64,000 nt of DNA from Rhabditophanes sp. KR3021 (lineage: Eukaryota; Nematoda; Chromadorea; Rhabditida; Alloionematidae), in the NCBI GenBank assembly GCA_963281155.1, contig CAUJLY010000004.1, forward strand, positions 3,534,001 through 3,598,000. The letters are read 5' to 3'. The notes under the pieces are model-generated. The model searched no databases, was not told where the DNA came from, and saw only the letters and a program-made list of their open reading frames with translations. Each line of letters begins with the position of its first letter. The stretch's first letter is position 1. This document shows positions 27,228 through 38,706 of this stretch, in pieces. Made by a program: the position numbers and the translations under genes.

Positions 27228-27434
27228 AAACAGTACTACTAAAACAAATATGTCATTTTAATACTTTATAATTTATGCTTATTACACAATATTTATTATT
27301 ATTTTTTATATTTTCAAAATAAACAAGTTTGATATAAGGTGTGTTCTGTTTCTATCTCCACTTGTCTAATTCTTTAACGGAAAAAGTTTAGAATAAAATC
27401 TTTTTTATTAAGAAATGATCTAATGGTTATTAAG

Positions 27435-28478
27435 TTATTTTTTCCCATAGTTGTTGCTTGGGCGATATGCTCTATTACCAGAGCTGTATTGATCAGTTTC
27501 AATATCAACAATTGATGGGGCGATAATTTCTTGCACACCACAATTAGATGGGCACAGACCGGGGCCCGCGTCTCCGATAGACCCGGATAGGCCTGGATTC
27601 CCAGCTAACCCTGGATTACCTCTCTGGCCAGGAGGTCCGTTTTCTCCCTGGCTTCCTGGTGGTCCAGGTGGTCCGCTGTTTTGTGAACTCAATCCATTAC
27701 TGCCTGGTATTCCTACAGACAGAAGAAATTCATTAATAAATTCGTTATGCTTGTTAATTTAAACATACCCTTTGGACCTCTTGGACCTACTAATCCAGGT
27801 TGCCCCTTTATTCCAGTTCCACCCAAACTATCTTCACCATTACTGCCTTTCAAACCTTGTGGACCGGGTTCTCCATTTGGTCCTGGTAATCCTACGCTTC
27901 CGATCTTTCCTACTCGGCCCGGATTTCCGTTTAAACCTTCAAGACCGGGTGGACCTTGTGGGCCAGTTCTCCCTTGAGCTCCTTGACTTCCTCTGAAACC
28001 TCTTGGGCCTGCTGGACAAATAACGCATGGGAATGGTAATTCAGCTTCCAAAGCGACGTCTAACCCCTAAGAACAAAAGTTATATGTTTTGAATAAAAAA
28101 AGTTACATCTAATCCGTGCTTGCCAGGTTGTCCGATTCCTCCATCAGCTCCGTCAGATCCAGGTAATCCAGGAAGGCCGGGAGCACCATTAGGGCATTGC
28201 AATTGTACGCATCGTTCGCAAGTTTCAGCTTCGGCAGCGGCTGGTTCATTTCCATATCCTCTTTTGACTCTTGTATCACGATGATTCAAAACAAGTTTTT
28301 GCCACATTTTTTTGGACTCATAATTGAAGGCATTCATACGTTCAATTATACTATCATTGGCTTGATCTAGCTTTTTGTCCAAGTGTGGCAAAACAGTGAA
28401 TAACGCAAAAATGCATAATGCACTAATCGTAATAGAAATATACGGCAAATACAAGTTACTTTTAAACATTTTCGACAA
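27435..28478 (-). CDS. Cuticle collagen
   Basis: Three exons (28478-28107, 28066-27769, 27712-27435) encode 315 residues, the usual size for nematode cuticle collagens. The N-terminus has the Col_cuticle_N anchor (hydrophobic 11-31) and a furin-type cleavage site RVKR at 70-73. A cysteine knot (CERCVQLQC) precedes the first Gly-X-Y block. Longer Gly-X-Y blocks are separated by a short break ([16 protein letters not shown]) and followed by a Cys pair (GLCPSNCG) and a Tyr/Asn-rich tail ([12 protein letters not shown]) suited to di-tyrosine crosslinking. These proteins are secreted by the hypodermis, trimerise and build the cuticle. This is the best lineage marker in the window. Confidence 0.97.
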
Positions 28479-28858
28479 TGATTATCAAGAAATTTATTCT
28501 TATTATATATTAGGTCACAACCTTGGATAATTGACCTTATTCAGTCGATAGGATATTAACTTTAATTAACCTACTTTTTTTGGATTATATGAAATACCTA
28601 AGATTTACGGATTTGAGTATAACTGTAATTGATTTTTTCGCAAAGAACACAAACTTAATTGAAACAGCTTATTCAAATGATGGCTACTGAATAACATAAT
28701 TTTTTACCGATTTCGCTTCTATTTAAAAATTTTAATATTCTTCAAAAGTTTCGCCTTTTTAACATTATTCGTATGTATTTAAGTATATAACTTTATTGGC
28801 TCAAATGCTACATCAAAAGATATAAATTTCTAAAAAATAAATGCATGTGAATTTGGGT
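28479..28858. other. Collagen 5' flank, no gene seen
   Basis: A 380-bp AT-rich gap lies between the collagen start and the bHLH stop, both on minus. It should hold the collagen promoter and the short bHLH 3' UTR. No motif is called. Confidence 0.45.
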
Positions 28859-29125
28859 TTAAATACTTTGACAGTCTTGTTGTTGAAGTAAAAAAGCAAT
28901 ATACGAAATTGCGCTTTGTAAAATTGTGATTTTCGTCTGTTTTTTATCTCTTTTAAAAGCATATGGAATATTTTTCCCAAGCTCGTTGTAAGCCTAAAAT
29001 AATTACATTTGTAGATTACATGTTGAATTTACCTCGTTAACTCTTTTAACACGTTCCCGTTCTTTAACGTTCTTATCCTTGGCATTAGTATCCATTTTTA
29101 CGACATATGACGAATTTATCTTCAT
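28859..29125 (-). CDS. Minimal bHLH transcription factor
   Basis: Two short exons (29125-29033 and 28993-28859, 39-bp intron, phase 0) encode only 75 residues. Joined, they read a complete basic helix-loop-helix domain. The basic region is KERERVKRVNE, helix 1 AYNELGKNIPYAF, loop KRDKKQ, and helix 2 TKITILQSAISYIAFLLQQ. The ERER and RV...N positions are those used for E-box contact, and the K-x-x-IL-x-x-AI-x-YI pattern of helix 2 is intact. The family looks like class A (atonal/achaete-scute/Fer3-type), but I cannot place it in a named subfamily. There is nothing outside the domain except 14 N-terminal residues and a few C-terminal ones. An in-frame upstream stop and a preceding AATTTCAG acceptor fix the start; a second ATG at 29095 is possible. 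Confidence 0.82.
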
Positions 29126-29493
29126 TCTATGAACTTTATAAATTATGGTCCAAGGGTTTCACACTAATCTGAAATTGGGAAATTAGCAACTGAAGCAAAT
29201 CATTTGGTAATCGACAAGAATCACATCATTTTTAACAATATTATAGCTAAACGTAGAAATGTTTGGCAAAAAAGGATACTTTTGAACATTACTAACCTAT
29301 TAAAACTTTTATTGAAAAGTAATATTTATAGCTTAAATCGGAAAAATAAATAAGGGCTAAAAGATATTAAGTTATATAAAATAGTATTTATAATGGATAT
29401 ATTAATTTATGTCGAATGTTAATATGCTTTTTATTTTTGTCATCAGAAATTGTATTCTTTATAAAAATAAGTGTTATATCGACATAAAAAATT
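29126..29493. other. Intergenic, no gene seen
   Basis: A 368-bp AT-rich gap containing the bHLH 5' leader (acceptor AATTTCAG on minus) and probably its promoter. No other feature is supported. Confidence 0.45.
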
Positions 29494-30488
29494 TTATAGA
29501 GTTATATTTCTTTCCTCTAATAGATTACTTAGGCAATTCTCGGTGCAAAATTTGATATTACGAAAGATTGGAAATTGAAAAGGTTGCTGCTCTAGCATGC
29601 CACACGCTTCACAGAGATGACAATTATTGCGTTTTTTCTTTTCAACATACGATCTGCCGAAGATTACACAGACACCATTTGGCCGATGAAAATTAATTAT
29701 ATAACGATCAAAGTCGTATAATAACCAAGTTCGATTTCCTGTGAAGAACTGTTGATACAATACAACTCTGTCATCGGGTTGCCATTCATTATCAATATCA
29801 AAGCGTATGCCTTTCTTTTTTTCCTTCCCTTCCTTTAATTGAAAGGCAAATGTATTCAATAAGATAATTAATATTTTCATAAATACCAAATAGCCATCTT
29901 TTTGATATGACGCAATTGCCGAATTAGTTTCATTGAACTTCCCAAATACAATCTCTCCGCTTCTAAACCTTGTGTCGTCTACATTAATTATAGACACATC
30001 TTCGTCATTCAGTTGTATGTTGGTAGATAATCTCAATTGATCTTTGTAAATAAAGCCATCAGCTAAGTAAGGTATACAAAATAGATTATACAATGCTTCA
30101 ACGAATTGAATTGCGCTTGATGGTTCTGTTTTTTCAACGAAAATTTTGTGGAGTAAGATAAATGCATCATCGTTTAAAAACAGTTTTTGTTCCTCATTTT
30201 TAAAATAGTTTGCCACATATCCCCTAACCGAGATAATTAATCTTGACCACCATATTGTTTTATTCTCATCAGTAATATTATATAGCTGAAAAGAAATTAT
30301 AAATAAATAATGAATGATAAGTGATGATGTATACATAAATACATAGTATTTACACTACAATTTGAAAATACCTGTTCAAATAATGCAAAAGAAAACGGTG
30401 GTAATGCTTGAGGAACATTCAGCACACTGTCTTTTGGAAATAATTCTTCATCTTCCATCGATACAATTGGAAGTTTTCCATTACTCAT
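29494..30488 (-). CDS. Unknown protein with Cys-rich C-terminus
   Basis: Exons 30488-30372 and 30285-29494 join in phase 0 to 302 residues starting MSNGKLPIVSMEDEELFPKD. The body is a mixed alpha/beta globular sequence (FLNDDAFILLHKIF, VEALYNLFCIPYLADGF, GYLVFMKILIILLNTFAF). The C-terminal 60 residues hold four to six cysteines (CHLCEACG ... FCTENC) with zinc-ribbon-like spacing. A hydrophobic stretch (LVFMKILIILLNTFAF) could be a core helix or a membrane segment. I do not recognise the family. The splice sites (CAG|GTATTTT, TTTTCAG|CT) are good and the open frame is long for this base composition, so a real gene is likely. Confidence 0.7.
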
Positions 30489-30761
30489 CGTCAAACTATT
30501 TATTTAAATCTAAAAATGTGAAAGGAAATTGTGGAAATGAAATACTAAAATGACGCCATAGACTGTTAGTTGATCGATTGTAAAGCAATTTAAATAAACA
30601 ATTAGGTATTCAAAGTTTATTGGATTTTGCTATCTCATTCATGAAATGTGACAGATATATAACTGTAAATATACGTTATTTTATTAGGAAGCTGATCAAC
30701 ATTTTTTTCCTGATTTAGTCGAAATTGTCATCTTGATGACCAATATTAGTAATATTTTGCT

Positions 30762-30875
30762 GATCACACACATATACTTAATCACACACATATACTTAAT
30801 CACACACATTTAACTTAATCACACACATCTAACTTAGTCATACATATCTAACTTAAAAACACACATCTAACTTAA
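30762..30875. repeat. 18-19 bp tandem repeat
   Basis: About six tandem copies of a unit like AATCACACACATCTAACTT. The first copies end ATATACTT and the later ones TCTAACTT. Copies diverge gradually left to right. It lies in the 1.4 kb gap 30489-31909, which otherwise shows no gene. Confidence 0.85.
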
Positions 30876-31380
30876 TTTAACAACAAATTAAAGAAAAACT
30901 GAATAAGAAAATTAAGAACAAATTGAATGAGAAACTGCATGACAAATTAAATTCCTTTTCCTGATTAACATTTCAATATCATTAATGATTGTTTTGAAAC
31001 TAAATATAAACCAGTTTTGTATATTCTTCATTTCATTTACATTTTACTTTCTTCTAATATCCTTTAAAGAAGAAAAATTGTATTTTCTTAATAACATTTT
31101 AATCATTAATTTACACCCACACATAAGCATTTTTTATTAATCACTTTTCTCAAATAAGTTGTCAAACACTCCATTCTTTGTAAATACTTAGAGATCTAAA
31201 AGTAGTCATTGTTTATTTTAAAGTTTAAACATATTGCGATATTTATAATACCTTGTCAACTTTTATCTTTTCCACATCATCCAAATATGTATTACTCAGT
31301 TTGCAATAATTAGTCTTTTTAATTAATTTATACAAACCAATACCTTACTGCAAATGATAGGCTATTATCAAGTAGTATAC

Positions 31381-31460
31381 ATCACTTTTAAATAAAAATA
31401 ATATCATTTTAAATAATAATATCACTTTTAAATAATAATATCACTTTTAAATAGTAATAC
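31381..31460. repeat. AT-rich 19-22 bp tandem repeat
   Basis: Four imperfect copies of a unit like ATATCACTTTTAAATAATA. It is a simple AT-rich minisatellite in the same intergenic gap, with no coding potential. Confidence 0.75.
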
Positions 31461-31909
31461 CAATGTTGAATGCGTATAATGTTGTCATAAATGGAAGCAT
31501 ACAAAGTTTAATAACTGCATGTAAATATAAGGTTCAATGGTATTATATTCAAGATTTGCCGTTCCTAGACTGGTTAGTTCATGTTAACTTTGAATAACAA
31601 GTTGTTGTCTTCTTCCCTTTTTGTGTATTTAAAGTATCAGAGTACGCAATTCAATATTATTGTATTCTAAGAAAAAGAGATGAAAAATAACGTCAAAACA
31701 ATTTATAAATTTTAATAATCTTCAGTATGATATGAAAAGTTTAAATATAAAAAAGCTTTATGTTATCATACTAAATGGCTTCCTCATCTGATAATCCGTG
31801 ATGGTGTTGAGGAAAACATCTTAACTAAATGCGGCTTTAAGACCTATAAAAAGTTCCTTTACATCTCAAATTTATTCATTATACATTTTTTAAAATATTA
31901 CTCCATACT

Positions 31910-32338
31910 ATGTTTTATACAAATAATGAAGAAAGTTATTACGAGGATAGTTATGTTACACTAACGGAAAACTATTTGATTATAAAAAGATATTTTTTCC
32001 CTTCAAGAAAAAATAAAATCGTTCCTATTGATGCCATTAAGGTTGTAAATTACGAACCTCAAACAAATCAAATGTTTGGCAGTCGAAAATTATGGGGACC
32101 GTCCGGAACTGATGTGTATTGGGCATTTGATGTTAAAAGGTATTTTATATCAAAAATTAAGTTTATTTATGCATTTAGATGTTTACCTGGAAATAAGGAA
32201 AAGAAAAGTGATGTAATCGTAGATATAGAGGATGGATTAAGGAAAGGGTTTACAATTGAAAATACCGATTTGTTTATTAAAACTTTAAGAAATGTTTGTC
32301 ACTTCAACTTGATTATTGCGGATAATCTGAACGTTTAG
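31910..32338 (+). CDS. PH-like domain protein, single exon
   Basis: An uninterrupted 142-residue frame starts MFYTNNEESYYEDSYVTLTE. It resembles small eukaryotic and bacterial PH-like (bPH-type) proteins. Beta strands YVTLTENYLIIKRYFFPSRK and NKIVPIDAIKVV are followed by the W-rich turn KLWGPSGTDVYWAFD. Further on come VIVDIEDGLRKGFTIENTD and a final helix (LFIKTLRNV). No signal peptide or membrane segment is seen. Function in animals of this group is unknown; lipid or protein binding would be a guess. Lack of introns in an intron-rich neighbourhood could reflect short length, retroposition or acquisition from another lineage; base composition does not distinguish it. Confidence 0.7.
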   Translation: MFYTNNEESYYEDSYVTLTENYLIIKRYFFPSRKNKIVPIDAIKVVNYEPQTNQMFGSRKLWGPSGTDVYWAFDVKRYFISKIKFIYAFRCLPGNKEKKSDVIVDIEDGLRKGFTIENTDLFIKTLRNVCHFNLIIADNLNV

Positions 32339-33462
32339 CAATGTCTCAATATACATAATATTAATTAAACATTCTATTAATAATAATACATTTATCATTG
32401 GTAATGTTTGATGTAAACACCAAATATGATTCATATTTTTACTCAGTCAATTGTAAATATCTTTCATAATCTTGACTTTTCATTATTTGCACTATAAAAT
32501 TTTTAAATATGTATGAACTTGTATTTTGCTTTCTACTCAACATCAAGAGCTTTTATCGAGCTCTGATCATCAATCGTCATCTTGAGGCAAGATATTAGCC
32601 AAACAAATTACTACTGTAAACTCACTTGTTTGGTATCGTGCTAACAAATATCTTTTTCCTTCCGGATTGATTTGTATTAACTATCCTATACATAAACAAA
32701 TTTAACTTTTTGCTAAAAGGATCATAGGTAAGACGAGGCTTCAATGAAATGTGAAGTAAACAATACCATCGGTAAGAGCCAGTTATTTATAATTCAGTTG
32801 CTCCCACGTAACATTAACTGAAAGTGACGGTGTGTATTTAGCAACAAAAATCTTCAAAAATAATGAGGAACATCTAAAGGCAGTTATACTGCTTCCGTAC
32901 ATTTTTATTTGTATGATTTGCTCTTCTATCACCTATTTCTACAAATGTTACCCCAATTCCTTCTCCTACCACCTATTTCTTCTCGTCTCACTTATTTCGA
33001 CTCATAGGATCTATTTATTTTCGTATCACTTAGTCTTTTATGCATGCAAAGAACTAGATATTGAACCTTAATTTGCATACAAAAATCAAGGAACGTCTAA
33101 ATAACAATGCTTCCAAGACCTCCTTCTTACAAAAAACTTTTACATAGAAGCATTAATTGTGTATGAGATGATTTCATCATATATTCCTTTCATTTTCAAT
33201 AGTAAGACTTCATAAAAAAATGGAGGGAGTATTACATTTTATGTGCCTAATCAGCACAAATATGCACTTGAAAATAGTGTAAACTAATATTCATATATAA
33301 AGAATAAATTTTCTAACATTGTTAATCTTTGTCGTTTCTTTTTCAAATTTTATCCACCATAAATAATCGTCATTTCCTCAGAGACATTATGTAACCATTT
33401 GTTAAGTTCATTTAATATATATTCTTTTAAGCATTCGTTTTTACACTGTTCAATAATTAATA
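32339..33462. other. Intergenic, no gene seen
   Basis: This 1.1 kb gap is AT-rich. Around 32920-33010 a CT-rich stretch repeats CACCTATTTCT-like words and happens to stay open on plus (79 codons), but composition explains that. No gene, RNA or element is supported. The right end should hold the promoter of the PB1 gene. Confidence 0.5.
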
Positions 33463-36375
33463 ATGACTCGTGGAAAAGAAGCTAAGATTCACGACCGCAT
33501 TTTCGGTGGAATCTCTCGTCCTTTGTCAAAATTTGTTGAAGACAATGATGCAGGGTAAGCCATTTGGGAATTGTTTTTGTGCTTTGAAGTCTTTTACTTG
33601 ATTTTTGTGCCGTATCATACTAACACATTTAAAATAAATACATAAATGAATATGCTTATAAGTATATGTATAAGTATATTTAAACCGAGTATATTTAAAA
33701 CAAATAAATTTCAAACCTATTTAGAACCATTACTTTAAACTATTATTCTATTTAGGAAGAAACTGAATAAATAAAGTTGTTGGTCATGAGAATTTATTTG
33801 AACTTTAAAACATCTAACCTTTCCTATATCCAAAGTATATCTAATACTTACATTATCTTGCTTTACATATTTATTGTTTTAAAATTAGTCCTCTGCACTT
33901 TTGTGGATCTCTTTTGTTAGATAAATATTGCATTAATATGACTTAATTAAAGTGAAACTGATATATGGAACTTGGAATGACCTTTTCAGTTACTCAAATT
34001 AAAAGTTTGGCTATTTATATACATAATTTGGGGTAGAATGAATGTTTCTGACAATTTCACATGAATGTATCAAACTATTTGTCATTGCCAGTGATGTACA
34101 ACCAAAATCATTGAAGCTTCTTATATCCTATGTCATGACTTAATTTAGTTCATTCATCAAACGTTATTCATTCACTCACACGCACCAATCTATTCAATGG
34201 CACTTTATAATTATAGTTAAAAATTACATGATTGTTTCATAAGACTACCTCAACACAACTAGCTACATATCATTACTTGTACCTAACTATTTATTTTAAT
34301 TAGCTTGAAGTTTACTCAGACGTATATTTAGAACATTTCCGCTTTTTACACGCAATAAATGTAAATATTTAAAGTAAAAAGGCGTAGTCTTTATTCCCCA
34401 GCCTTATTAAGAGAAGTATTAAAGCAACCATTATTGCAAATAATAAGACAAAGTTCATTGGAACCTTTAATTTGAATTATTACTATATATGCAAGAGTGG
34501 CAATATTTTGTTTAATTTTTATATCATATTATTATACGTTATATTAAGACAACAATTAGCCCTTATCTTGTGTGGGTTTGTTCCACTTTGTGATAGTATT
34601 AAATGATGGAGAAAGTTTACTTGATATACACATGTTTTCAACCCCAAATAAGACTTCCTGGCTAAAAAGGCATTTCTTGATAATTAAAAGTCTAATATTA
34701 TGTATTTATTATACCCTTTTTAATATAAAAAGCTTTAGCTTAAATCTCTTGATGTCATTCAAAGAATTTGTTAAATAAGTTTGATGTATTTAAAATATCA
34801 TTCTTCGTTACTCCTACGTTTCTTGTTTGCAGTATATTTTTAACTGTGATCTTCAAATAAATAAAAGAAATTAAAATAATCCAAAAAATAATTGCACCTC
34901 CTCCCATTTCCAATTTACTGTTTTCCTTGTTTTCATTCACTCTAAGCTTTTGTTCGAGTGCCAATAACTTCATTTTAAATTGGTTGTTTAAACATATTAC
35001 CATTTTGTCATTATTTTAGAATGGGAATTTTTGACGATATTAAAGTAATTTGGAATCATTTCGGAAGAAAATACAAGTTCAGTTTCAAGAAAGATGAACT
35101 CAACTTCATTAATGTGTATGAAACTTTAATGAGAAAAATTCAGATCGAACGACCAGACTTTGAAGGCCTAATTGCTTACAATGATAAGTCAGGAAGACAG
35201 GTGAGCATGTGTGTTATGTTATTAAGAAGATAATGATTTTGAGGAAATTAAGAAGATACTTGTTTTATGTAATCAAGACAAGTATTTTTGAATTAGTAGT
35301 ATTAATTACATTCTTTGTTTTTGAGACATTCTAATTCGATAATTTAATCATCTTTTTCTAGTTCTTCATATCAAATGACATGGAATTACGACAAGCTTTA
35401 AGAGACAACAATAATAAATTAAAGATTTACACGACTGTTCAGCAAGATAAAGGATTCATTGCCGCAGCTGATATGATAAGAAAACCTCAGAGATCGCATT
35501 CAGTTCCTGTTGTAAGTCGGAGTAAAATGTGTACCCATTTAAATATTTAGCATTTGCGTCAGAATGCAACTAATATTAGTTTTATATATTAATAAGTAAG
35601 ACTAACTTATTCCATCAAAACCTGACCTTCGTTTTTTGTAAGCTTGATGTTTACACTTTGCTTTCACAAGCATTTACCACAATCAAATATTATTTACATA
35701 AATATAATCATACACAATTATGCGGTGTTATGTATGTAGTATTCAACAAATATACAGCATTCAAATATAAATAGATATACAGCATTCAAGTATAAATAGA
35801 TGTACAGCATTCAAATATAAATATGTATACAACATTCAAATAATATTGTTATTTAGGATCACGCGAGACTTTCAAGTGGAGGTTCTTCTCAACACTCACC
35901 TCTCTCAAGTAACTCAAACAATTCGCATTACTATGGAGGAAATCAAACAATCTTGTCGAAATCCCGTGAAGTAAATGAAAATTTAGATATCAATGTCGGA
36001 CATCATAGCCCCAATTATAGGACTAACAACACCCATATTTCTCCTCAAGTTCAATCCCCAAGATCATCTTACGATTCGAATGGGGGTAAAGTCGCAGTTT
36101 ACAATAACAATGGCGGGCAGATGTTGCCCTACCCCAATGAAATACCCCCTGGGTACGCATATTCCGTCACCAGCATTGCTCCATACAATCAGCATCTGGT
36201 AAATGGTTATCCCCCACACAATTTCTTATTGAATCATTTCTTGACTGCTCCTCATATGGGATTCATGCCTCGTGGAACTTTTACCGGGCCAAACAAAAAT
36301 TGGCACAATTCACATAATTGGCATAGCCAAAAATATTATTACAAATATGGAGGTGGAATGGGACCAATATTTTAA
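33463..36375 (+). CDS. PB1-domain protein
   Basis: Four exons (33463-33554, 35020-35200, 35362-35511, 35857-36375) encode 313 residues; the first intron is 1465 bp. Residues about 40-125 form a PB1 domain (VIWNHFGRKYKFSF ... IAYNDKSGRQFFISNDMELRQAL ... LKIYTTV) with a basic lead strand and an OPCA-like acidic stretch, so it may bind both PB1 faces. The rest is Ser/Asn/His-rich and ends in a Gly-rich GGGMGPIF. PB1 domains build polarity and signalling complexes (PAR-6, MEKK2/3, p62). No CRIB, PDZ or kinase domain follows, so it is none of these in full. It could be a nematode scaffold or a truncated relative. Domain call is fairly firm; function is unknown. Confidence 0.8.
34755..34994 (-). 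CDS. Possible nested small membrane protein
   Basis: In the first intron of the PB1 gene, on the opposite strand, an open frame of about 80 codons has a charged N-terminal helix (KMKLLALEQKLRVNENKENS). It is followed by one clear membrane segment (GGGAIIFWIILISFIYLKI) and a polar tail. The architecture looks protein-like, but the intron is AT-rich and no homology or splice evidence supports it. The start is uncertain; several in-frame ATGs lie near the 5' end. Confidence 0.25.
   Translation of the reverse strand, partial: CLNNQFKMKLLALEQKLRVNENKENSKLEMGGGAIIFWIILISFIYLKITVKNILQTRNVGVTKNDILNTSNLFNKFFE
35750..35842. repeat. 26-bp tandem repeat in intron 3 of PB1 gene
   Basis: About 3.5 copies of a unit like ACAGCATTCAAATATAAATAGAT lie just before the exon 4 acceptor. 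They make up roughly a quarter of the 345-bp intron and contain no acceptor-like site of their own. Confidence 0.85.
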
Positions 36376-37133
36376 ATGTGCCCAATCTTTTAAGTGATTA
36401 ATTAAACATAAAGTTATTGAACAACGTTTTTAAAATCCTTTCAACCAAAAAAATGTTAGCGTAAATGATATTGAAGACATGTATTTTTCACACAATATTT
36501 TTATTTTTGACTTATTATAATTTTTGAGCCTGATATACAAAATAAATTTACACATTTGCGAAGTTAATCTTTATTTTATAACTTATTATTGTTGTTGTCA
36601 CCCGAAATATGTTTTTAATCATCTGTTTAAAGCAAAAAACAGTTTTGTCAAATGCTTTTTACAATCATTTGAATAAATTAAATGTAATTGTTCGATTGCG
36701 GAAATATTTTTGTCCAACATTACTCATTCCAATTACGTAATTAATTGAAGTAAATATGAATGCCAGTATATTGAGATAAATCGAATAGCAAAAATAGTTC
36801 ACCACTCAATTTTTAACAAACTATTACATATTTTAACCAATTTTTAAAATATTTACAACAACTTTTGCATATTTTAAATATGGAAAATGTATCTTTTTAA
36901 TTGGCAAGTGGTGTAGGAAATATCATTTACAAATTGAGAAAAAATAAAATAAATAACCTTAGGCAAAGCATGTTCCATATAAAGGCTTTCTTATAACTTG
37001 TTGTATTCAAAATTGAACTTCAGAATGTTTGCATGATCCACTTTGTAATATGAATGAACTCTCTTTCAAATGAGTTCAAAGTTGTATAATATATTTTAAA
37101 ACTATCAATACTAACTATTTCAAAACGTCTACT
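36376..37133. other. Intergenic, no gene seen
   Basis: This 758-bp AT-rich interval carries the PB1 gene's 3' UTR (AATAAA-like signals near 36540) and the upstream region of the ZP gene. No coding or RNA feature is supported. Confidence 0.45.
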
Positions 37134-38673
37134 ATGATTTTACTGGTTATCACCTTACAATTATTTTATTTAGTATCATCCGTTTCAAACAGTATACTTG
37201 TGAGTTTCAATATTAAATACAATTTTGTATATCTTTTAAATAGAGATATGAAGGTCCAAAAACGAAATCTTCAAATATGCTTAACACGAGAACTAAGAAC
37301 TTAATAGGTATGCTTTAAACTTTTTACTTTTAATCGCTTACATTAGAAAATGCAAATATTATTTGTAATGAAAAGTACATTGGCATATCATTACATTTAT
37401 TGAAATATAGCGGAGGGAGAATTTTTTCATCAAGACACGCACAAAATCCTCTATGTGTTTCATATTATACACAGGTATCATGATGACTTCAATTCCTTAT
37501 CATTTTCAATGTTATTTTTAGAATATAAACTCGTCATCATCTGTTATTTATAAGCTTCCTTTAAACGCAACTGAATGCGGCGTTTGGAGTTTTAAAAAGG
37601 TATTATTAAAAAAGCATGTTTGTAAATATTTTTCAGGATGATGAGATGCTAGGGACTGAATACAGTTTGTCCGTTATTATAAGCTTCCACCCACATCATT
37701 TGACAGAAGATGATAAACTTTTCAACTTGAAATGTGTTTTTAACGCAATGAAAACGAGTATGAACGCTCTCATCGAAATTAAGTAAGTTAAGTCTAATAA
37801 AAGTTTATGATATTTATCCACTTTCATCAAGTACCTTTTCAAAAACAAGTCTTGTTAAAAATGAATTCAGTCCCGACTGCTCCTATTCATTACATCGAAA
37901 ATCAGTAGAAGGATCCTTGATAGGCAAAACAGCTGTAGGTGACAAGGTATTCCATGTTTGGAAATGCAATAATATACCTTATGCAATGAAAGTTTACAAT
38001 TGTTATGTCCACGATGGGAACAAAAGACAATATTTGATAGTTGATGAAAGTGGATGTTCAAATGATTTAAACATTTTACCGCAACTTATATACGACAAAT
38101 CTTTGAATATGGCTTATAGTGAAGCCAAAGTTTTCAAATTTGCGCAAAGCTCTCATATACACTTCTCATGTTTACTTTTCTTATGTCCAAAATTGGATCC
38201 TCATTGCACAAATTACACGGTAAGTGAGCAGAACATATTTTCTCAGAAATGCATTCAATGTTATTAGTGCTGTACTGCCGGTTAAAATATCCATTTATTT
38301 AGCAGTCAATTAAAAATATTTTTATTTTTAGCCACCAAAGTGTAATACACAGCCAAACCAGACAACTCGTCTAAGAAGATCGGAAGTTGAAGGTGAATTG
38401 GTGGAAGCCAATTATACACTCAATAATGATATGAAATTTATTAATGCAACGGAAACATCCTTTAATATCTGTGTTTTCTCAAATAATGTTATTTTACTAT
38501 GGACGCTTTTAGGCTTCAACTTGATCACCCTCACCATTTTGTCATTTGCCTTTTTTTACATCTACAAACATCATTTTCAAGGAAAAATAAATTTTAGTGA
38601 TGGGTCAATGCAACCAGGAAGTAATAATAATCACTTATCAACCACTACTGCAAATACATCCATTTCAAATTAG
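37134..38673 (+). CDS. ZP-domain (cuticlin-like) membrane protein
   Basis: Seven exons (37134-37199, 37244-37307, 37347-37474, 37522-37599, 37637-37782, 37832-38219, 38332-38673) join in frame to 403 residues. A signal peptide (MILLVITLQLFYLVSSVSNS) is followed by a ZP domain. ZP-N begins IICNEKYIGISLHLL and contains NATECGVW. ZP-C includes VGDKVFHVWKCNN, GCSNDLNILPQL and the final Cys cluster LFLCPKLDPHCTNYT. A furin-type site RLRR precedes a transmembrane helix (LLWTLLGFNLITLTILSFAF) and a 40-residue cytoplasmic tail. This is the nematode cuticlin layout: the ectodomain is cut and polymerises in the extracellular matrix, cuticle or alae. Its 3' end is convergent with the Ly6-type gene, with only 33 bp between stop codons. 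Confidence 0.9.
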
Positions 38674-38706
38674 ACTCACAACTTTATCCATTATACACAA
38701 TGTTTA

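Noticed and set aside
27747..27996. Plus-strand proline-rich frames opposite the collagen
   Set aside because: Gly-X-Y codons read antisense always give proline-rich open frames; the collagen is the real gene.
30762..30875. CRISPR-like array
   Set aside because: Units are contiguous 18-19 bp tandem repeats with no spacers, in a eukaryotic genome.
32832..33071. 79-codon plus frame rich in Tyr, Ser and Phe
   Set aside because: It follows a CT-rich repeated stretch and its residues mirror base composition; no start context or homology.
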